DNA of 64,000 bases from assembly GCA_025058175.1 (NCBI GenBank), contig JANXED010000001.1:1-64000 (forward strand), in the 5' to 3' direction. The translations under genes were made by a program, and so were the position numbers. Position 1 is the first letter of the stretch. Every line of letters begins with the position of its first letter. This document shows positions 40,706-49,015 of this stretch, piece by piece. Below the pieces are notes generated by a model that worked only from the letters and a program-made list of their open reading frames with translations, was not told the origin of the DNA and did not search any database. The DNA comes from Candidatus Calditenuaceae archaeon. GTDB lineage: Archaea > Thermoproteota > Nitrososphaeria_A > Caldarchaeales > Calditenuaceae.

Positions 40706-41362
40706 ATGAAGGGGGTCGAGAACAGGTTCGCCGAGGACATAAGGGCCCTGATGGACGCGATTGGGTCAAGGTACGGCAGTCGGGCCAAGGACAAGCTCGT
40801 GGGGGTCGCGGAGAAGCTGATCGACCTCTACTCGAAGGGCGTGGTGAAGATCAACCACTCGGTGATGGAGATGGTCTGTGCGGCCTACCTGGTCTCGAAG
40901 GGGTACGATGTCGACGTCGAGCACCCGCTCGCGGAGCCGCTGGTATGCGACGTCTACGGCAAGAAGGGCGACGGGACGTTCATCGTCGAGATCGAGACAG
41001 GTTTCACTCCACCCGAGCACGCCCTTGACCCGCTCACCTACCTGAGGGCGAGGATCGTGAGCAAGGTGGCGAGGTACAGCGCCTACGCAGACCGGTTCGC
41101 CCTCGCGACCCCCCGGTACAACCTCCTCGAGATCCACCGGGCCATCGTCAAGCCGCCCTCCAAGAGGACCGAGGACGAGCTGGAGGAGATGAGATCCCTC
41201 TGCGACCTCTACTACTCGAGGCCACCGGTCTCGCTGGAGGAGCTGAGGAACGCGAGGCTCCACTCGGTGATGGTGATCGAGGTCGACAGCCTCAGCGTCT
41301 ACGAGTTCGACCCGGTCGAGTACAGGGATGGCGTGATCCGGAGCGGACTGTCGGGCTGGTGA
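40706..41362 (+). CDS. Archaeal conserved protein, possible PD-(D/E)XK-like nuclease fold
   Basis: 218 residues. A helical start precedes MEMVCAAYLVSKGYDVDVEHPL, then VCDVYGKKGDGTFIVEIETGF, where Asp and E-x-E line up like the PD-(D/E)XK metal site with Lys replaced by Glu. The rest, TPRYNLLEIHRAIV with the DLYYSRPPVSL end, is family-like in TACK archaea but uncharacterised. Monocistronic. The nuclease reading is inference from fold pattern only. Confidence 0.55.
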   Translation: MKGVENRFAEDIRALMDAIGSRYGSRAKDKLVGVAEKLIDLYSKGVVKINHSVMEMVCAAYLVSKGYDVDVEHPLAEPLVCDVYGKKGDGTFIVEIETGFTPPEHALDPLTYLRARIVSKVARYSAYADRFALATPRYNLLEIHRAIVKPPSKRTEDELEEMRSLCDLYYSRPPVSLEELRNARLHSVMVIEVDSLSVYEFDPVEYRDGVIRSGLSGW

Positions 41363-41366
41363 GCCC

Positions 41367-42182
41367 TCAGGCGGCCAGGAAGTAGGCGACGCCCACAACC
41401 GCACCAGTCAGCGCACAGATCGCGTTGACGACGTGGTTGTCCACGAACTTGAGCCCGGAAACGTGGACGGCCGTCTGGCCGCAGTGCTCGGGGTGCTCGA
41501 CCACCGTGTTGCACGCGCTGCACCTGTATCTGCCCTGCAGGAGCTGACCCACGACGCTGTCGACCGTAGTCCCGGCGATCGCGGAGAGCATCGTGGCCAC
41601 CAAAAGCTTGAACGGATGGAGGGGGTTCGGGAAGCCGAACGCGTAGACGGTCCAGGTCAGGAAACCCGCGAGTGCCGCGCCGCCGTATCCGTAGAGCGTG
41701 ACGCCGCCAGGCTCTCCAGGCCTGACTTCCCTGAACCCGACGATCGAGAGTACCTTGCCCCTGCTGAGGAGGCCGACCTCCGTGGCCAACGTGTCTGCGA
41801 AGACCGCGGCTACCGAGCAGACCATCGCCACCGAGTAGACATGGGACCTCGCCGGGTCGATGTGGTAGAGGATGGCAGCCCCGGCCGCGACGGACCCGTT
41901 CCCGAGCACGTTCCTCCAGCCCCTCACCCCGCCCTTCAGCTCCGCCGCGCCCAGCGCCCTCTTCCTCTCGTAACCGATCCTGGTGAAGACCGCGGAGACC
42001 GCGAGGAAGATGAGCAGCACCACGACCCCTCCCCTGCCGATCGTCAGGTAGACGGCGGCGCCCACGGCGAGCGCGGCCACGGTGCCCTCGAGGTCGAGGA
42101 CCTTGGTCCTCCAGATCAGAACCCCGAGGAACGCGAGGACCGCGGCGGCCTCGAGGATCAGATACGGGTCAACGGGCGCCAA
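41367..42182 (-). CDS. DUF92 family membrane protein
   Basis: 271 residues with about six helices (for example 10-25, 35-52, 55-72, 100-125, 160-180, 190-205, 250-270). DUF92 proteins include the plant phytyl-phosphate kinase VTE6 and human TMEM19. Seen: VTLYGYGGAALAGFL, ATMLSAIAGTTVDSVVGQLLQ and a CSACNTVVEHPEHCG zinc-like loop. Archaeal function may concern polyprenyl-phosphate turnover, which is inference. TTG start overlaps HisRS by 14 nt. Confidence 0.85.
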   Translation of the reverse strand: MAPVDPYLILEAAAVLAFLGVLIWRTKVLDLEGTVAALAVGAAVYLTIGRGGVVVLLIFLAVSAVFTRIGYERKRALGAAELKGGVRGWRNVLGNGSVAAGAAILYHIDPARSHVYSVAMVCSVAAVFADTLATEVGLLSRGKVLSIVGFREVRPGEPGGVTLYGYGGAALAGFLTWTVYAFGFPNPLHPFKLLVATMLSAIAGTTVDSVVGQLLQGRYRCSACNTVVEHPEHCGQTAVHVSGLKFVDNHVVNAICALTGAVVGVAYFLAA

Positions 42183-43464
42183 CCCTGCTCACCACCTCTG
42201 ACGTCAGCGACTCCAGCTCGAATTCCAGCTGCTCGCCGGTCCGCAGGTCCTTCACGGAGACCGTCCCACTCTCCCTCTCCCGGGGGCCGATCAACGCGAC
42301 GAACCTCACGCCCCGCTCCGACGCTAGCCCCAGCTCCTCCCCGACCGGCCTGCCCGGGAAGGCTAGCTCGGCCTCTATCCCGGCCCTCCTCAGCAAGCCG
42401 GCCACCCTGACCGCGTAGAGCCTCTCCTGAGGCGTGACTGGCTTCACCAACGCCGTGGGGCCCGAGGACGCGGCCTTGACTCCAGCCCTGTCGGTCAAGT
42501 ATTGCATCACCCTCGTTATCCCGATCGCGACCCCCACTGCCGGGAAGTCCCTACCGCCGAAGAGACCTATCAGCCCGTCGTACCTCCCCCCTCCGGCCAG
42601 CGCCACGTTGGCTAGGGGGCCGTAGACCTCGAAGATCGTTCCGGTGTAGTAGCTGAGCCCCCTCGCGAAGCCCGGGACGAACCGGACTCTCGCTTCGCCG
42701 AGGAGCTCCCTAAGGGCGCCGTAGACCTCGATCAGCTCCTCAAGCTGCACTCCCGCGCCCTCGACCCCGCTCAGTACCTCAGCGAGCTCACCGGGGTGCT
42801 CAACATCGCTCCGCACCAGCTCCCCGTAGACCTCGGCCGCGTCCGCAGAGTCCGACCTCGACCTCACTAGCTCGATCGCCTCCTCGGCCCTCCCTCTGTC
42901 GATCAGCGAGAGGACATCGTCCGCGCTGTCGCCCTCGATCCCGCACGCCCTCAAGACAGCCCTATGGACCCCGACGTGTCCCAGCTTAACCGAGAAGTCC
43001 GGTATGCCAACGGCCTCCATGAAGTCCCTGCAGATGAGGACTTGCTCGACGTCGGCGTAGGGGTCCCTGACGCCTATGAGCTCGAACCCGGCGTGATAGA
43101 ACCTCCTCCTCCTGCCCCACTGGGGCTCGTCGAGCCTGTAGCAGTCTGCGATGTAGGAGAGCCTCTGCGGGAGGGGCCTCCTGCTGAGCCTCGAAGCGAA
43201 GAGCCTCGCGACGGCCGCGGTCATCTCGGGCCTCAGCACCAGCTTCCGCCCGTGCTGGTCCTCGAAAGCGTACATGTGGCTAAGGATCTCCTCGCCGCTC
43301 TTCGCCGCGAAGACCTCGAAGTGCTCGACGGGCGGCGTCTCTACGGGATTGTAGCCGTACAGCCTCATCACCGACCTCGCGACGCCTATCAGCCTCTCGT
43401 GGAGCGCGTACTCCTCCGGGCCGAAGTCGTCCATCCCCTTCGGGGGCTCCAGTGGTAACCTCAA
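42169..43464 (-). CDS. hisS: Histidyl-tRNA synthetase
   Basis: 431 residues, normal length. Class II motifs: PPKGMDDFGPEEYALHERL at the N-terminus, motif 2 with PEMTAAVARLFAS and YRLDEPQWGRRRRFYHAGFE, His-binding ARGLSYYTGTIFEVYG and GGGRYDGLIGLFGG, then an anticodon-binding domain (LYAVRVAGLLRRAG). TTG at 43464 with the family start MRLPLEPPKG. Overlapped by DUF92 downstream, hinting at one transcript. Confidence 0.95.
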   Translation of the reverse strand: MRLPLEPPKGMDDFGPEEYALHERLIGVARSVMRLYGYNPVETPPVEHFEVFAAKSGEEILSHMYAFEDQHGRKLVLRPEMTAAVARLFASRLSRRPLPQRLSYIADCYRLDEPQWGRRRRFYHAGFELIGVRDPYADVEQVLICRDFMEAVGIPDFSVKLGHVGVHRAVLRACGIEGDSADDVLSLIDRGRAEEAIELVRSRSDSADAAEVYGELVRSDVEHPGELAEVLSGVEGAGVQLEELIEVYGALRELLGEARVRFVPGFARGLSYYTGTIFEVYGPLANVALAGGGRYDGLIGLFGGRDFPAVGVAIGITRVMQYLTDRAGVKAASSGPTALVKPVTPQERLYAVRVAGLLRRAGIEAELAFPGRPVGEELGLASERGVRFVALIGPRERESGTVSVKDLRTGEQLEFELESLTSEVVSRVGAR

Positions 43465-43541
43465 CCCGCCGCGACTCCTCTGAGTCCCTATATGAGCCCT
43501 TACGGTTCGCGACCTCGCCTACTCCGCTGACGTCCACTGCC

Positions 43542-44378
43542 TCACCTCGAGGGGTGGAGGCCCATCGCCTCCCTGCCCTCGGGAGGGCGCGCGCCCTCGA
43601 CCATCGCCGCGACCGCCTCGGGCGAGAGGTCCTTGAGGGCGCCACACCAGGGGCAGTGGAACCTGAAGACCGAGCCGGACCTCGCGGCCTCCTCGCACTC
43701 CTCCTTGGGGGGCAGGCCGACGTGTACCGCCTCCTTGCAGTGCTCGCACCTCAACGAGGAGATGAGGCCCGAAGGCCTGACGGGGACCTCCTCGATCAGC
43801 AACCCGGTGACCAAGTAAAGCCTCGCGACAGGGATCCCCAGCCCGCCCTCCTTCACCGCCCTCCTGAGCCTCTCGTTCTCGAGCTCCACCTCCCTCAGGA
43901 GCTCCCTTGCCTCCCTGAGACTTCTCTCGAGCATCGAGAACATCCAGACCGGAACGAACTTCTCCCTCACGGACTTCGCGATCAACTCCGCGAGCAGCGT
44001 CTTCACCCTCTCGAGCGTCCGGTCGTCGACGCGGACCGCGCCCGTCTCCATCGACGTCCCCAGCTTCGCCAACAACATCCCCATCCTCTTGAGCGACTCG
44101 GGGCTGACCTCCCGGGAGTTGGAGAAGAAGAGGGCCAGCGCGTTGAACTGCTCCTCGACCTCCCTGAGCCTCTCGACCTCCTCGCGCTCCCTCCCCAACC
44201 TCCTCCTCACCTCCTCCTCTACTAGTGCGCTCAGCGAGCCAGAGGGTCCTCCCTTCAACTCGGCCCTGAGCCTGCTATACTCGAGGAGCACCTCCGCGGC
44301 CTCCTCTGCACTCAGCCCGGCCTCCTCGACCGCCTCCAGCAGCCTCCCGCATCTCGAGTATGGAACGAACGCCTCCAT
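43542..44378 (-). CDS. Coiled-coil protein with C-terminal zinc ribbon
   Basis: 278 residues. Residues about 15-75 and 145-165 are charged helices (heptads in EVERLREVEEQFNALALFF and EARELLREVELENERLRRAV). The C-terminal 70 residues carry CEHCKEAVH and CPWCGALKDL, two Cys-x2-Cys knuckles of a zinc ribbon. No family recognised. Lies 77 nt upstream of HisRS on the same strand; TATA-like CATTTTACC on the minus strand near 44410-44418. Confidence 0.55.
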   Translation of the reverse strand: MEAFVPYSRCGRLLEAVEEAGLSAEEAAEVLLEYSRLRAELKGGPSGSLSALVEEEVRRRLGREREEVERLREVEEQFNALALFFSNSREVSPESLKRMGMLLAKLGTSMETGAVRVDDRTLERVKTLLAELIAKSVREKFVPVWMFSMLERSLREARELLREVELENERLRRAVKEGGLGIPVARLYLVTGLLIEEVPVRPSGLISSLRCEHCKEAVHVGLPPKEECEEAARSGSVFRFHCPWCGALKDLSPEAVAAMVEGARPPEGREAMGLHPSR

Positions 44379-44461
44379 CCGTCAGCCCCCGCCCTCCCGC
44401 CGAGACCCGGTAAAATGCGCGACAACTCGTCCTGGTCTTTAGAGATCCGCAGGCCATTCCA

Positions 44462-44479
44462 GGGTATTACGCGGGTATT
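44462..44479 (+). promoter_or_regulatory. Direct repeat GGGTATT-N4-GGGTATT upstream of the V4R gene
   Basis: Two identical heptamers 11 bp apart, one helical turn, 60 nt before the V4R start at 44539, in the divergent gap. Possible activator or repressor site. Confidence 0.35.
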
Positions 44480-44538
44480 CTGGGCGCGACGGCGCGAGGA
44501 GCGCGAACCCTTTTCTCTAACTCTTCCGACGATTGATA

Positions 44539-45369
44539 ATGTCCTACGAGTTCCCGCTGGTCTTCTACCACCCGGAGAGGAGGCTCGTAACGATCTCGGC
44601 GATCGTTGAGGGCGGGACCGGAGGACTGGCGGGACTTTTGGGGTTCTACGCTGCCAAGGGCGTCAAGGTCCTAGGGTTGGTGACCTGGGTCACCCTCTAT
44701 CCGGAGCGGTCGGTGGGCCTCAACATAGTGGCCGACGTGACGGACGTGGAGGGGGATTTGAGCGACATCTTCGCGGAGATGGGACAGATCAGGGAAGTGG
44801 CTGCTATGACAGTCTACGAGTCCGGCGTCAAGGGCCTCGCGACCTGCCTCAAAGGGGGCTTCCCGACCTTCCTCGGCGAGAGGCTATTCGTGATGCCCCA
44901 CGCGCTCTTCGAAGGCCTCTATCACACGATCTTCGAGTCGCTGGGCGGATCGGCCTTCGCGATCCTGCGCCGAGCGGGCCGGAAGGTCGGGGAGTTCGCA
45001 AGGGCCTTTAGGGCAATAGTCGGAGAGCCGGTCGACCTGCTCCGCGTCATGAACGAGATCTCGAGCACACTCGGACTCGCGCAGGAGATCAAGGTCATCT
45101 CCGTGGAGGACAACTCACTGAAGGTGTCCGTGAGGGAATTGGCCGACTGCGTGAGCATCTCGGACCTCAAGCCAGGAACCAAAACCGGCCACTTCTTCAC
45201 GGGGGTCCTCGAGGGGCTCTTCGAGGGCGTGGAGGGCGTAGAGTACGAAGTCGAAGAGGTCGAATGCATCAACGCAGGCGGCGTCGCGTGCGTCTTCGAG
45301 GTGAGGAGGACTACGGGTGGCCCTCATAGAGGGCGAGACGCCTGGGGCGCTGCCCGAGGAGGGACCTGA
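44539..45369 (+). CDS. V4R-domain protein with N-terminal ACT-like region
   Basis: 276 residues from ATG at 44539 (ATTGATAATG leader; no Shine-Dalgarno needed). Residues 1-85 are beta-rich, like a small sensory domain (LVTISAIVEGGTGGLAGLLGFYAAKG; key: ACT-like strand-helix). Residues about 110-260 are a V4R domain: YHTIFESLGGSAFAILRR, ADCVSISDLKPGTKTGHFFTGVLEGLFEG, and the Cys-containing ECINAGGVACVFEV. V4R domains bind small ligands and often act in signalling or ferredoxin-linked roles. Target unknown. Confidence 0.7.
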   Translation: MSYEFPLVFYHPERRLVTISAIVEGGTGGLAGLLGFYAAKGVKVLGLVTWVTLYPERSVGLNIVADVTDVEGDLSDIFAEMGQIREVAAMTVYESGVKGLATCLKGGFPTFLGERLFVMPHALFEGLYHTIFESLGGSAFAILRRAGRKVGEFARAFRAIVGEPVDLLRVMNEISSTLGLAQEIKVISVEDNSLKVSVRELADCVSISDLKPGTKTGHFFTGVLEGLFEGVEGVEYEVEEVECINAGGVACVFEVRRTTGGPHRGRDAWGAARGGT

Positions 45370-45377
45370 CGCCGAGA

Positions 45378-46850
45378 TCAGAACTGATACCTCTCCCGCA
45401 ACCATTCGTAAAGCTCTAGGTCGCTGACGACATCCTCGACCGGATACAGCTCGTAGGCCCTCGGGTCAGCGAACCTCCCCTCAATCGCGGTAGCTGCGGC
45501 CGTCAAAGGACTGACGAGGTGCGTCCTCGCGCCGGGGCCCTGGCGGTTCTCGAAGTTCCTGTTGGAGGTCGAGGCGCACCTCTTCCCGGGCTCGACGTAG
45601 TCGCCGGGAGCCATAGCGATGCAGTAGCTGCAGCCCGAGTTCCTCCACTCGAACCCCGCCTCGATAAGGGCCCTGTGGACCCCGAGCCTCTCAGCCCACC
45701 GCTTCGTCAGCATCGACCCCGGGACGACGACGGCCTTCACGCCATCCGCGACCTTCCTCCCCTTGACCAACCTCGCGACCTGAACGAGGTCGGAGAGCCT
45801 TGCGTTGGTGCAGGACCCGATGAAGACGACGTCGACCGGGACATCCCTGATCCTCTGGCCAGGCCTCAGGCCCATGTACTTCAGCGCCCTCTCGGCGGCG
45901 GCCCGCTTAGCTGGGTCCTCGAACTCCTCAGGAGACGGGACCTCGTCCGTGACCCCAGCCACCTGAGCAGGGTTCGTGCCCCAGGTTACCTGCGGCTCGA
46001 GACCGTCGACGTCCAACCTGACCGTCTTGTCGTAACGGGCACCAGCGTCGGACCTGAGGGTACTCCAGAACCTAAAGGCCTCCTCGAGGTCCTCGCCCTC
46101 CGGGGCGAAGGGCCTGCCCTCCACAAACCTGAAGACCTTCTCGTCGGGAGCGATTATCGCGGTCCTCGCGCCCCCCTCGATCGACATGTTGCATAGGGTC
46201 ATCCGATCGTCGATGCCCATCCGCTCGACCGTCTCGCCAGCGAACTCCATCACGTGTCCTATCCCGCCGCCGGTCCCGATCTCGCCTATCAGCTTGAGGA
46301 TGACGTCCTTCGAGGTCACGCCTTCGTCCAGCTCGCCCCTCACCTCGACGAGCATCTCCTTCGGTCTCTTGATCCAGAGGGTCTGGGTCGCGAACACGTG
46401 CTCGCCCTCGCTGGTCCCGATCCCGAACGCGGCCGCCCCGAAGGCTCCGTGGGTGCTGGTGTGGGAGTCCCCGCAAGCTATCGTGAGGCCGGGCAGCGTC
46501 AACCCGAGCTCCGGCATTATCACGTGTACGATGCCCTGGAAAGGGCTGAAGTAGTCGAAGAGCGCGATCCCGAACTCCCTCGCGTTCCTCTTCAGAGCCT
46601 CCATCTGGGCCGCGGACATCTCGTCGGTGACCGGTAGCGTCCTGTCATGAGTCGGGACGTTGTGGTCCATGACCGCGAATGTCAGGTCGGGCCTCCTAAC
46701 CCTCCTCCCGGCGGACCTCAGGTTCTCGAAGGCGACCGGCGAGGTGACCTCGTGGGTGTAGTGCCTGTCGATGTAGATCAGGGAGGTACCGTCATCGCGC
46801 TCGGCGATCACGTGCTCTAGCCAGATCTTCGAGAAGACCGTCTTCGCCAT
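45378..46850 (-). CDS. leuC: 3-isopropylmalate dehydratase large subunit, LeuC type
   Basis: 490 residues, bacterial-like in size and layout; archaeal-type LeuC is about 420. 4Fe-4S ligands: GSCTNAR and NSGCSYC, the latter giving two Cys; also ACGDSHTSTHGAFGAAAFGIGTSEGEHV. Isomerises 2- to 3-isopropylmalate in leucine synthesis together with LeuD. No LeuD gene lies nearby, and the enzyme could serve homoaconitase or another aconitase-type step instead. Convergent with the V4R gene. Confidence 0.85.
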   Translation of the reverse strand: MAKTVFSKIWLEHVIAERDDGTSLIYIDRHYTHEVTSPVAFENLRSAGRRVRRPDLTFAVMDHNVPTHDRTLPVTDEMSAAQMEALKRNAREFGIALFDYFSPFQGIVHVIMPELGLTLPGLTIACGDSHTSTHGAFGAAAFGIGTSEGEHVFATQTLWIKRPKEMLVEVRGELDEGVTSKDVILKLIGEIGTGGGIGHVMEFAGETVERMGIDDRMTLCNMSIEGGARTAIIAPDEKVFRFVEGRPFAPEGEDLEEAFRFWSTLRSDAGARYDKTVRLDVDGLEPQVTWGTNPAQVAGVTDEVPSPEEFEDPAKRAAAERALKYMGLRPGQRIRDVPVDVVFIGSCTNARLSDLVQVARLVKGRKVADGVKAVVVPGSMLTKRWAERLGVHRALIEAGFEWRNSGCSYCIAMAPGDYVEPGKRCASTSNRNFENRQGPGARTHLVSPLTAAATAIEGRFADPRAYELYPVEDVVSDLELYEWLRERYQF

Positions 46851-46895
46851 CGCGGACGCGTGGAGGCGACCTCTGATAAACCTTCGGGCCCACGC

Positions 46896-47321
46896 TCAGA
46901 CCTTCCTGACCGGGGTCCTGGCGCCGCAGGCCTCGCACACGAGGTACCTGAACTTCTTCTCCCTCTGGATCTGGGTGTCAATGCCGCCGCAGACCGGGCA
47001 CTTGACGAACTCCTTGAAGTAGAGCTGGAGTAACTTCGCGAACTCTGGGTCGCCGATCTTGCCGTTGAGGATGAGCCTGTCGCCCTCCAGGGACCCGGGC
47101 TTCCCGCTCTCCTTGAAGATGAACCTCGCGACGTGCTCAGGCTCCCTGCTGAGCGAGTCGGCGAGCTGCCTGAAGTTCAGGACGATGGTCCTGCGCTCGT
47201 CGTGGTATAGCGACGGCCGGAGCGCTATCTCCCTCTCCCCGGAGGCTGAGGACTTGGCCCTGAGCTGGGCCCTCACCCTCTCGAGCAGCATCTCGTATGA
47301 AGCGCGGCCGCGCAGCTCCAC
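46896..47321 (-). CDS. eif2b: Translation initiation factor aIF2 subunit beta
   Basis: 141 residues. Part of the archaeal aIF2 heterotrimer that brings initiator tRNA to the 30S subunit. LVLNFRQLADSL-type region (TIVLNFRQLADSLSRE), EHVARFIFKE, then KIGDPEFAKLLQLYFKEFVKCPVCGG and CEACGAR, the zinc ribbon. Start GTG at 47321. Monocistronic between LeuC and the P-loop gene. Confidence 0.93.
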   Translation of the reverse strand: MELRGRASYEMLLERVRAQLRAKSSASGEREIALRPSLYHDERRTIVLNFRQLADSLSREPEHVARFIFKESGKPGSLEGDRLILNGKIGDPEFAKLLQLYFKEFVKCPVCGGIDTQIQREKKFRYLVCEACGARTPVRKV

Positions 47322-47368
47322 GGCGATGTCCTGCGGAGCCTCGGGATAAAGGTGCCCGACAGGAGGGG

Positions 47369-47965
47369 TCAGAACCTGAGGACCACGTCGACCCTAGCCT
47401 TCAAAGCGTCCAACCGCTCGCGCTCCACCGCAGTCAACCCGGAGCCCTTGTCGTCAGCGAGCTTCGTGCCCTCGTAGGCCGTCCCGACGAAGGTCTGGGA
47501 AGCATCGATCACTCTCGTCAGGACTTCAGGGTCTCCCGCGTGGAGGTAGATGGTGACGTCGTTGACGAAGAGGACCGGCGTAGGGGACGAGAGGTAATCG
47601 AGGAGCAGGGGCCCGATCAGCTCCGCGTTCCTCCTCGCGACCGAGAGGACCTCGTCCGCGTCCCGTCCAGTTAGCCTCGGACCCCTTACGCCATCCGACG
47701 TGAGGTACCTCACTCCGGAGACCCTTGGGTCGATCTCCCTTAGCTTGCCCCCGAAGCCTCCCGACCGCTCCGGCGCCATGTCGATCACCGTCACCTCCGT
47801 CCCGATCCCCATGACGAGGGCCTCGACGACCAGGCCCGCGAGAATCCTGGACTTCCCGGACCCGGCCTCGCCGACGATCAGCACCTTCCTCCCCAGGACC
47901 GATCTCAGGCTCAGGCCCTCGGCTCGAAGAACCTCTCCGGAAGGGCCCTGCTCAGCGCGAGGCAT
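47369..47965 (-). CDS. P-loop NTPase overlapping ThiW
   Basis: 198 residues from ATG at 47965, starting 54 nt inside the ThiW gene. Walker A GEAGSGKS (about 28-35), a Walker B-like PVLFVNDVTIYL, and an AAA/RecA-like layout (VTVIDMAPERSGG). There is no ABC signature, so it is not a usual ECF ATPase. May power, regulate or localise the ThiW transporter, or be unrelated. The family is unknown to me. Confidence 0.6.
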   Translation of the reverse strand: MPRAEQGPSGEVLRAEGLSLRSVLGRKVLIVGEAGSGKSRILAGLVVEALVMGIGTEVTVIDMAPERSGGFGGKLREIDPRVSGVRYLTSDGVRGPRLTGRDADEVLSVARRNAELIGPLLLDYLSSPTPVLFVNDVTIYLHAGDPEVLTRVIDASQTFVGTAYEGTKLADDKGSGLTAVERERLDALKARVDVVLRF

Positions 47966-48471
47966 AGCACGTACCCCAAAAGAGCTCCGGGGACCGAGCT
48001 GACAGCCCACCCTGACCAGAAGACGAGGAGCGCACCGACCGGGCCTCTGCCCCGCAAGAGGTTCATCAGCGGCTCCGACCCAATCAGGGGCCCTATAACG
48101 AGCAGCGAGACGGTCCCGCCGATTAGGACCGTCCCGACGGGCTCCGCGAGCGCGGAGAGGAACCTGAGCTCAGGCCTACTGAACCTCGAGGTGAGGTACC
48201 GGTGGAACAAGCCCACCATGAGCGCTCCGGGCAGACCTCCAGGGTAGGCGAAGACCGTGCCCAACCCCAGGGCTATCCTGACCGTTCCTACGACGAAGGG
48301 CACCACGAGCGAGCTGAGAGGCCCGAGCATCACGCCCGCGAGGACGTTCACCATGTGCTGGCCCGGGTAGGCCCTCGTACCCAGGAACGGGAACCAGAGT
48401 ATCGGCGCCAGCGCTATTCCCATGGCCGAGAGCGCGATCCAGACCGCCACGGTTCTGGTAGCCCTCTCCAT
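47911..48471 (-). CDS. thiW: ECF transporter S component ThiW (thiazole uptake)
   Basis: 186 residues, six helices. The stretch APILWFPFLGTRAYPGQHMVNVLAGVMLGP and FAYPGGLPGALMVGL match the ThiW family (key: PGQHMVN, PGGLPGA), proposed to import the thiazole moiety of thiamine as substrate-binding S component of an energy-coupling factor transporter. No EcfA or EcfT genes nearby; an overlapping P-loop NTPase follows. No TPP riboswitch is visible in the short gap upstream. Confidence 0.85.
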   Translation of the reverse strand: MERATRTVAVWIALSAMGIALAPILWFPFLGTRAYPGQHMVNVLAGVMLGPLSSLVVPFVVGTVRIALGLGTVFAYPGGLPGALMVGLFHRYLTSRFSRPELRFLSALAEPVGTVLIGGTVSLLVIGPLIGSEPLMNLLRGRGPVGALLVFWSGWAVSSVPGALLGYVLCLALSRALPERFFEPRA

Positions 48472-48496
48472 CGGCTTAGAACCCGGAGCCTTGAGG

Positions 48497-48871
48497 TTAT
48501 GAATTATGTGTTAAGCCACTTATGGCCCGTTCGACGTCATCGAGGAGTCGCTGAAGCTCGGAGGGGAGCGAGTACCTTTTCCCCTCTAGGACCGCGAAGA
48601 CGCCCTTGGCCCGCCAGTGGAGCGCCGAGAGCGCGAGCCCCTTCAGGCTCATCGCGCTGACCACCTCGACCACCACGTCGGGCCAATATCTTAGGAGGGA
48701 GCGGACCGCGTTCAGGACGACCTCGACGTTCGATCTGACCTCCTCGGGGTACTCGGAGAACTGCTGAGCGGTCGCGCTGATGCCCGCCAAGCTGGCCGGG
48801 TTACAGACGGCCTTGCAGCTGGTGGAGAAGACCGTCGGAAACACCCCGACCAGCGTCACCTTGACCGCCAC
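48497..48871 (-). CDS. Small thioredoxin-fold-like protein with CX3C motif
   Basis: 124 residues. The first strand VKVTLVGVFPTVFSTSCKAVCNP carries Cys19 and Cys23 spaced C-x3-C; beta-alpha pattern with VVVEVVSAMSLKGLALSALHW then KGVFAVLEGKRY resembles a thioredoxin fold without a cis-Pro motif that I can name. No family recognised. ATG at 48871 with a TATA box (minus CATATAAG, 48891-48898) 24 nt away: leaderless. Confidence 0.55.
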   Translation of the reverse strand: MAVKVTLVGVFPTVFSTSCKAVCNPASLAGISATAQQFSEYPEEVRSNVEVVLNAVRSLLRYWPDVVVEVVSAMSLKGLALSALHWRAKGVFAVLEGKRYSLPSELQRLLDDVERAISGLTHNS

Positions 48872-48890
48872 GCATTGCGATGATCCCGAT

Positions 48891-48898
48891 CTTATATG
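48891..48898 (-). promoter_or_regulatory. TATA box of the CX3C gene
   Basis: Minus strand CATATAAG, about 24 nt before the ATG at 48871. Confidence 0.5.
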
Positions 48899-49015
48899 AC
48901 CGTTACCCCAACGCGTAGAGATGACGTTCAGGACCCGCTGAGCCGAGAGCGTCGAATCACCCGGGGTGGTCCTTCGCGGTCACCGTTATGAGCTACTGCG
49001 GTTATGTGATTTCGA

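Noticed and set aside
48472-48560. TPP riboswitch expected before thiW
   Set aside because: I looked for the CUGAGA-type core and paired arms on the minus strand and found none; the gap is only 25 nt to the next gene.
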